NCBI GenBank assembly: GCA_030592565.1 | Contig: JAUVIX010000199.1 | Location: 1 to 6,973, forward strand | Direction of reading: 5' to 3' | Origin: Chlorobiota bacterium | Lineage (GTDB): Bacteria; Bacteroidota; Bacteroidia; Bacteroidales; JAADJA01 | DNA: 6,973 nt | Part shown: piece by piece, positions 6,475 to 6,973 of the stretch | How positions within the stretch are numbered: the stretch's first letter is position 1 | Layout of the letters: the number at the start of each line of letters is the position of its first letter | Notes under the pieces: model-generated | The model's input: only the letters and a program-made list of their open reading frames with translations | What the model was told of the DNA's origin: nothing | The model's database searches: none | Program-made: the position numbers and the translations under genes

Positions 6475-6973
6475 ATGTATAATTCAGACGTTGAAGCTTT
6501 AGATGCATTTGTTCAAAAATATAAAGATCTTAGAAAGGAGATCGCAAAAGTTATTGTTGGTCAGGAACAGGTTTTGGACGACCTGTTAATTGCTATTTTT
6601 TCAAGAGGACATGCTTTGCTGGTCGGAGTTCCCGGACTTGCAAAAACACTGATGGTTAATACTTTATCTGAAACACTTGGCTTAAAGTACAACCGAATTC
6701 AGTTTACTCCCGACCTAATGCCATCTGATATTATCGGTACTGAGATACTGGACGAAAGTCGTCATTTCAGATTTAACAAAGGGCCGGTTTTTGCAAATAT
6801 TATCCTGGCAGACGAGATAAACCGTACACCTCCCAAGACACAGGCTGCACTATTGGAAGCAATGCAGGAAAAAGCTGTTACTGTTGCCGGCAACCGTTAT
6901 AAGCTCGAAGAACCTTTTTTTGTCCTTGCAACACAAAATCCGATAGAGCAGGAGGGAACCTATCCTTTACCCG
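6475..6973 (+). CDS. moxR: MoxR-family AAA+ ATPase, N-terminal part (runs off right edge)
   Basis: This is a cytoplasmic AAA+ ATPase of the MoxR group, a family linked to chaperone-like assembly or activation of partner proteins, often with von Willebrand factor A domains. The 166 codons present are about half of the usual 310-340 residues. VIVGQEQVLDDLLIAI (26-41) is the conserved lead-in helix. GVPGLAKT (51-58) is the Walker A loop with Lys57 and Thr58. RIQFTPDLMPSDIIGTE (74-90) is a MoxR hallmark. FANIILADEINRTPPKTQAA (106-125) includes Walker B, with Asp113 and Glu114. ATQNPIEQEGTYPLP (152-166) contains sensor 1 with Asn155. All motifs expected in this half are intact. ATG at 6475 is the only suitable start: the frame is closed by TAA at 6460-6462 and the next Met is residue 60, inside the ATPase core. 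In Bacteroidota this gene is commonly followed by DUF58 and Bat genes, which would lie outside the window. It may share a transcript with the upstream folding factors. Confidence 0.95.
   Translation, partial: MYNSDVEALDAFVQKYKDLRKEIAKVIVGQEQVLDDLLIAIFSRGHALLVGVPGLAKTLMVNTLSETLGLKYNRIQFTPDLMPSDIIGTEILDESRHFRFNKGPVFANIILADEINRTPPKTQAALLEAMQEKAVTVAGNRYKLEEPFFVLATQNPIEQEGTYPLP

Overview
The window looks like part of a Bacteroidota chromosome, most likely Bacteroidales or a relative. The DNA is AT-rich, no gene start has a convincing Shine-Dalgarno sequence, and two upstream regions carry the Bacteroidota -7 promoter motif TAnnTTTG. The gene order guaB, three consecutive SurA/PpiC-type periplasmic folding factors, then a MoxR ATPase is one I recall as recurrent in Bacteroidales. 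That recollection was not checked here.

Layout: positions 1-258 (minus strand) hold the first 86 codons of a family 2 glycosyltransferase running off the left edge. A 151-bp divergent gap follows, with a good -7 element for guaB. guaB (410-1879, plus) encodes a complete IMP dehydrogenase with its CBS pair. A 244-bp gap (1880-2123) has no gene. It holds a candidate promoter and an AT-only hairpin or dyad. Next come three plus-strand genes for exported folding factors: a 661-aa protein with two intact parvulin domains and an apparent degenerate third (2124-4109), a 284-aa lipoprotein starting at TTG with a SurA-like frame but no recognisable catalytic parvulin (4119-4973), and a 461-aa SurA-like protein whose two parvulin domains each lack one canonical histidine (5026-6411). 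A 49-bp array of seven CATAACR heptamers (6423-6471) fills most of the gap before a moxR-type AAA+ ATPase gene (6475 to the right edge, 166 codons present).

How they work together: guaB is cytoplasmic purine metabolism and probably a neighbour rather than a partner. The three folding-factor genes are closely spaced and probably co-transcribed. They look like a periplasmic chaperone set for outer-membrane or secreted proteins, with catalytic residues progressively lost across the set. moxR probably begins a MoxR/DUF58/Bat-type module beyond the window. Most of this is conserved housekeeping content. No mobile element, CRISPR array, tRNA or rRNA was seen. The points most worth a second look are the uneven loss of catalytic residues, the TTG-started lipoprotein in frame with the gene before it, and the heptamer array abutting moxR.
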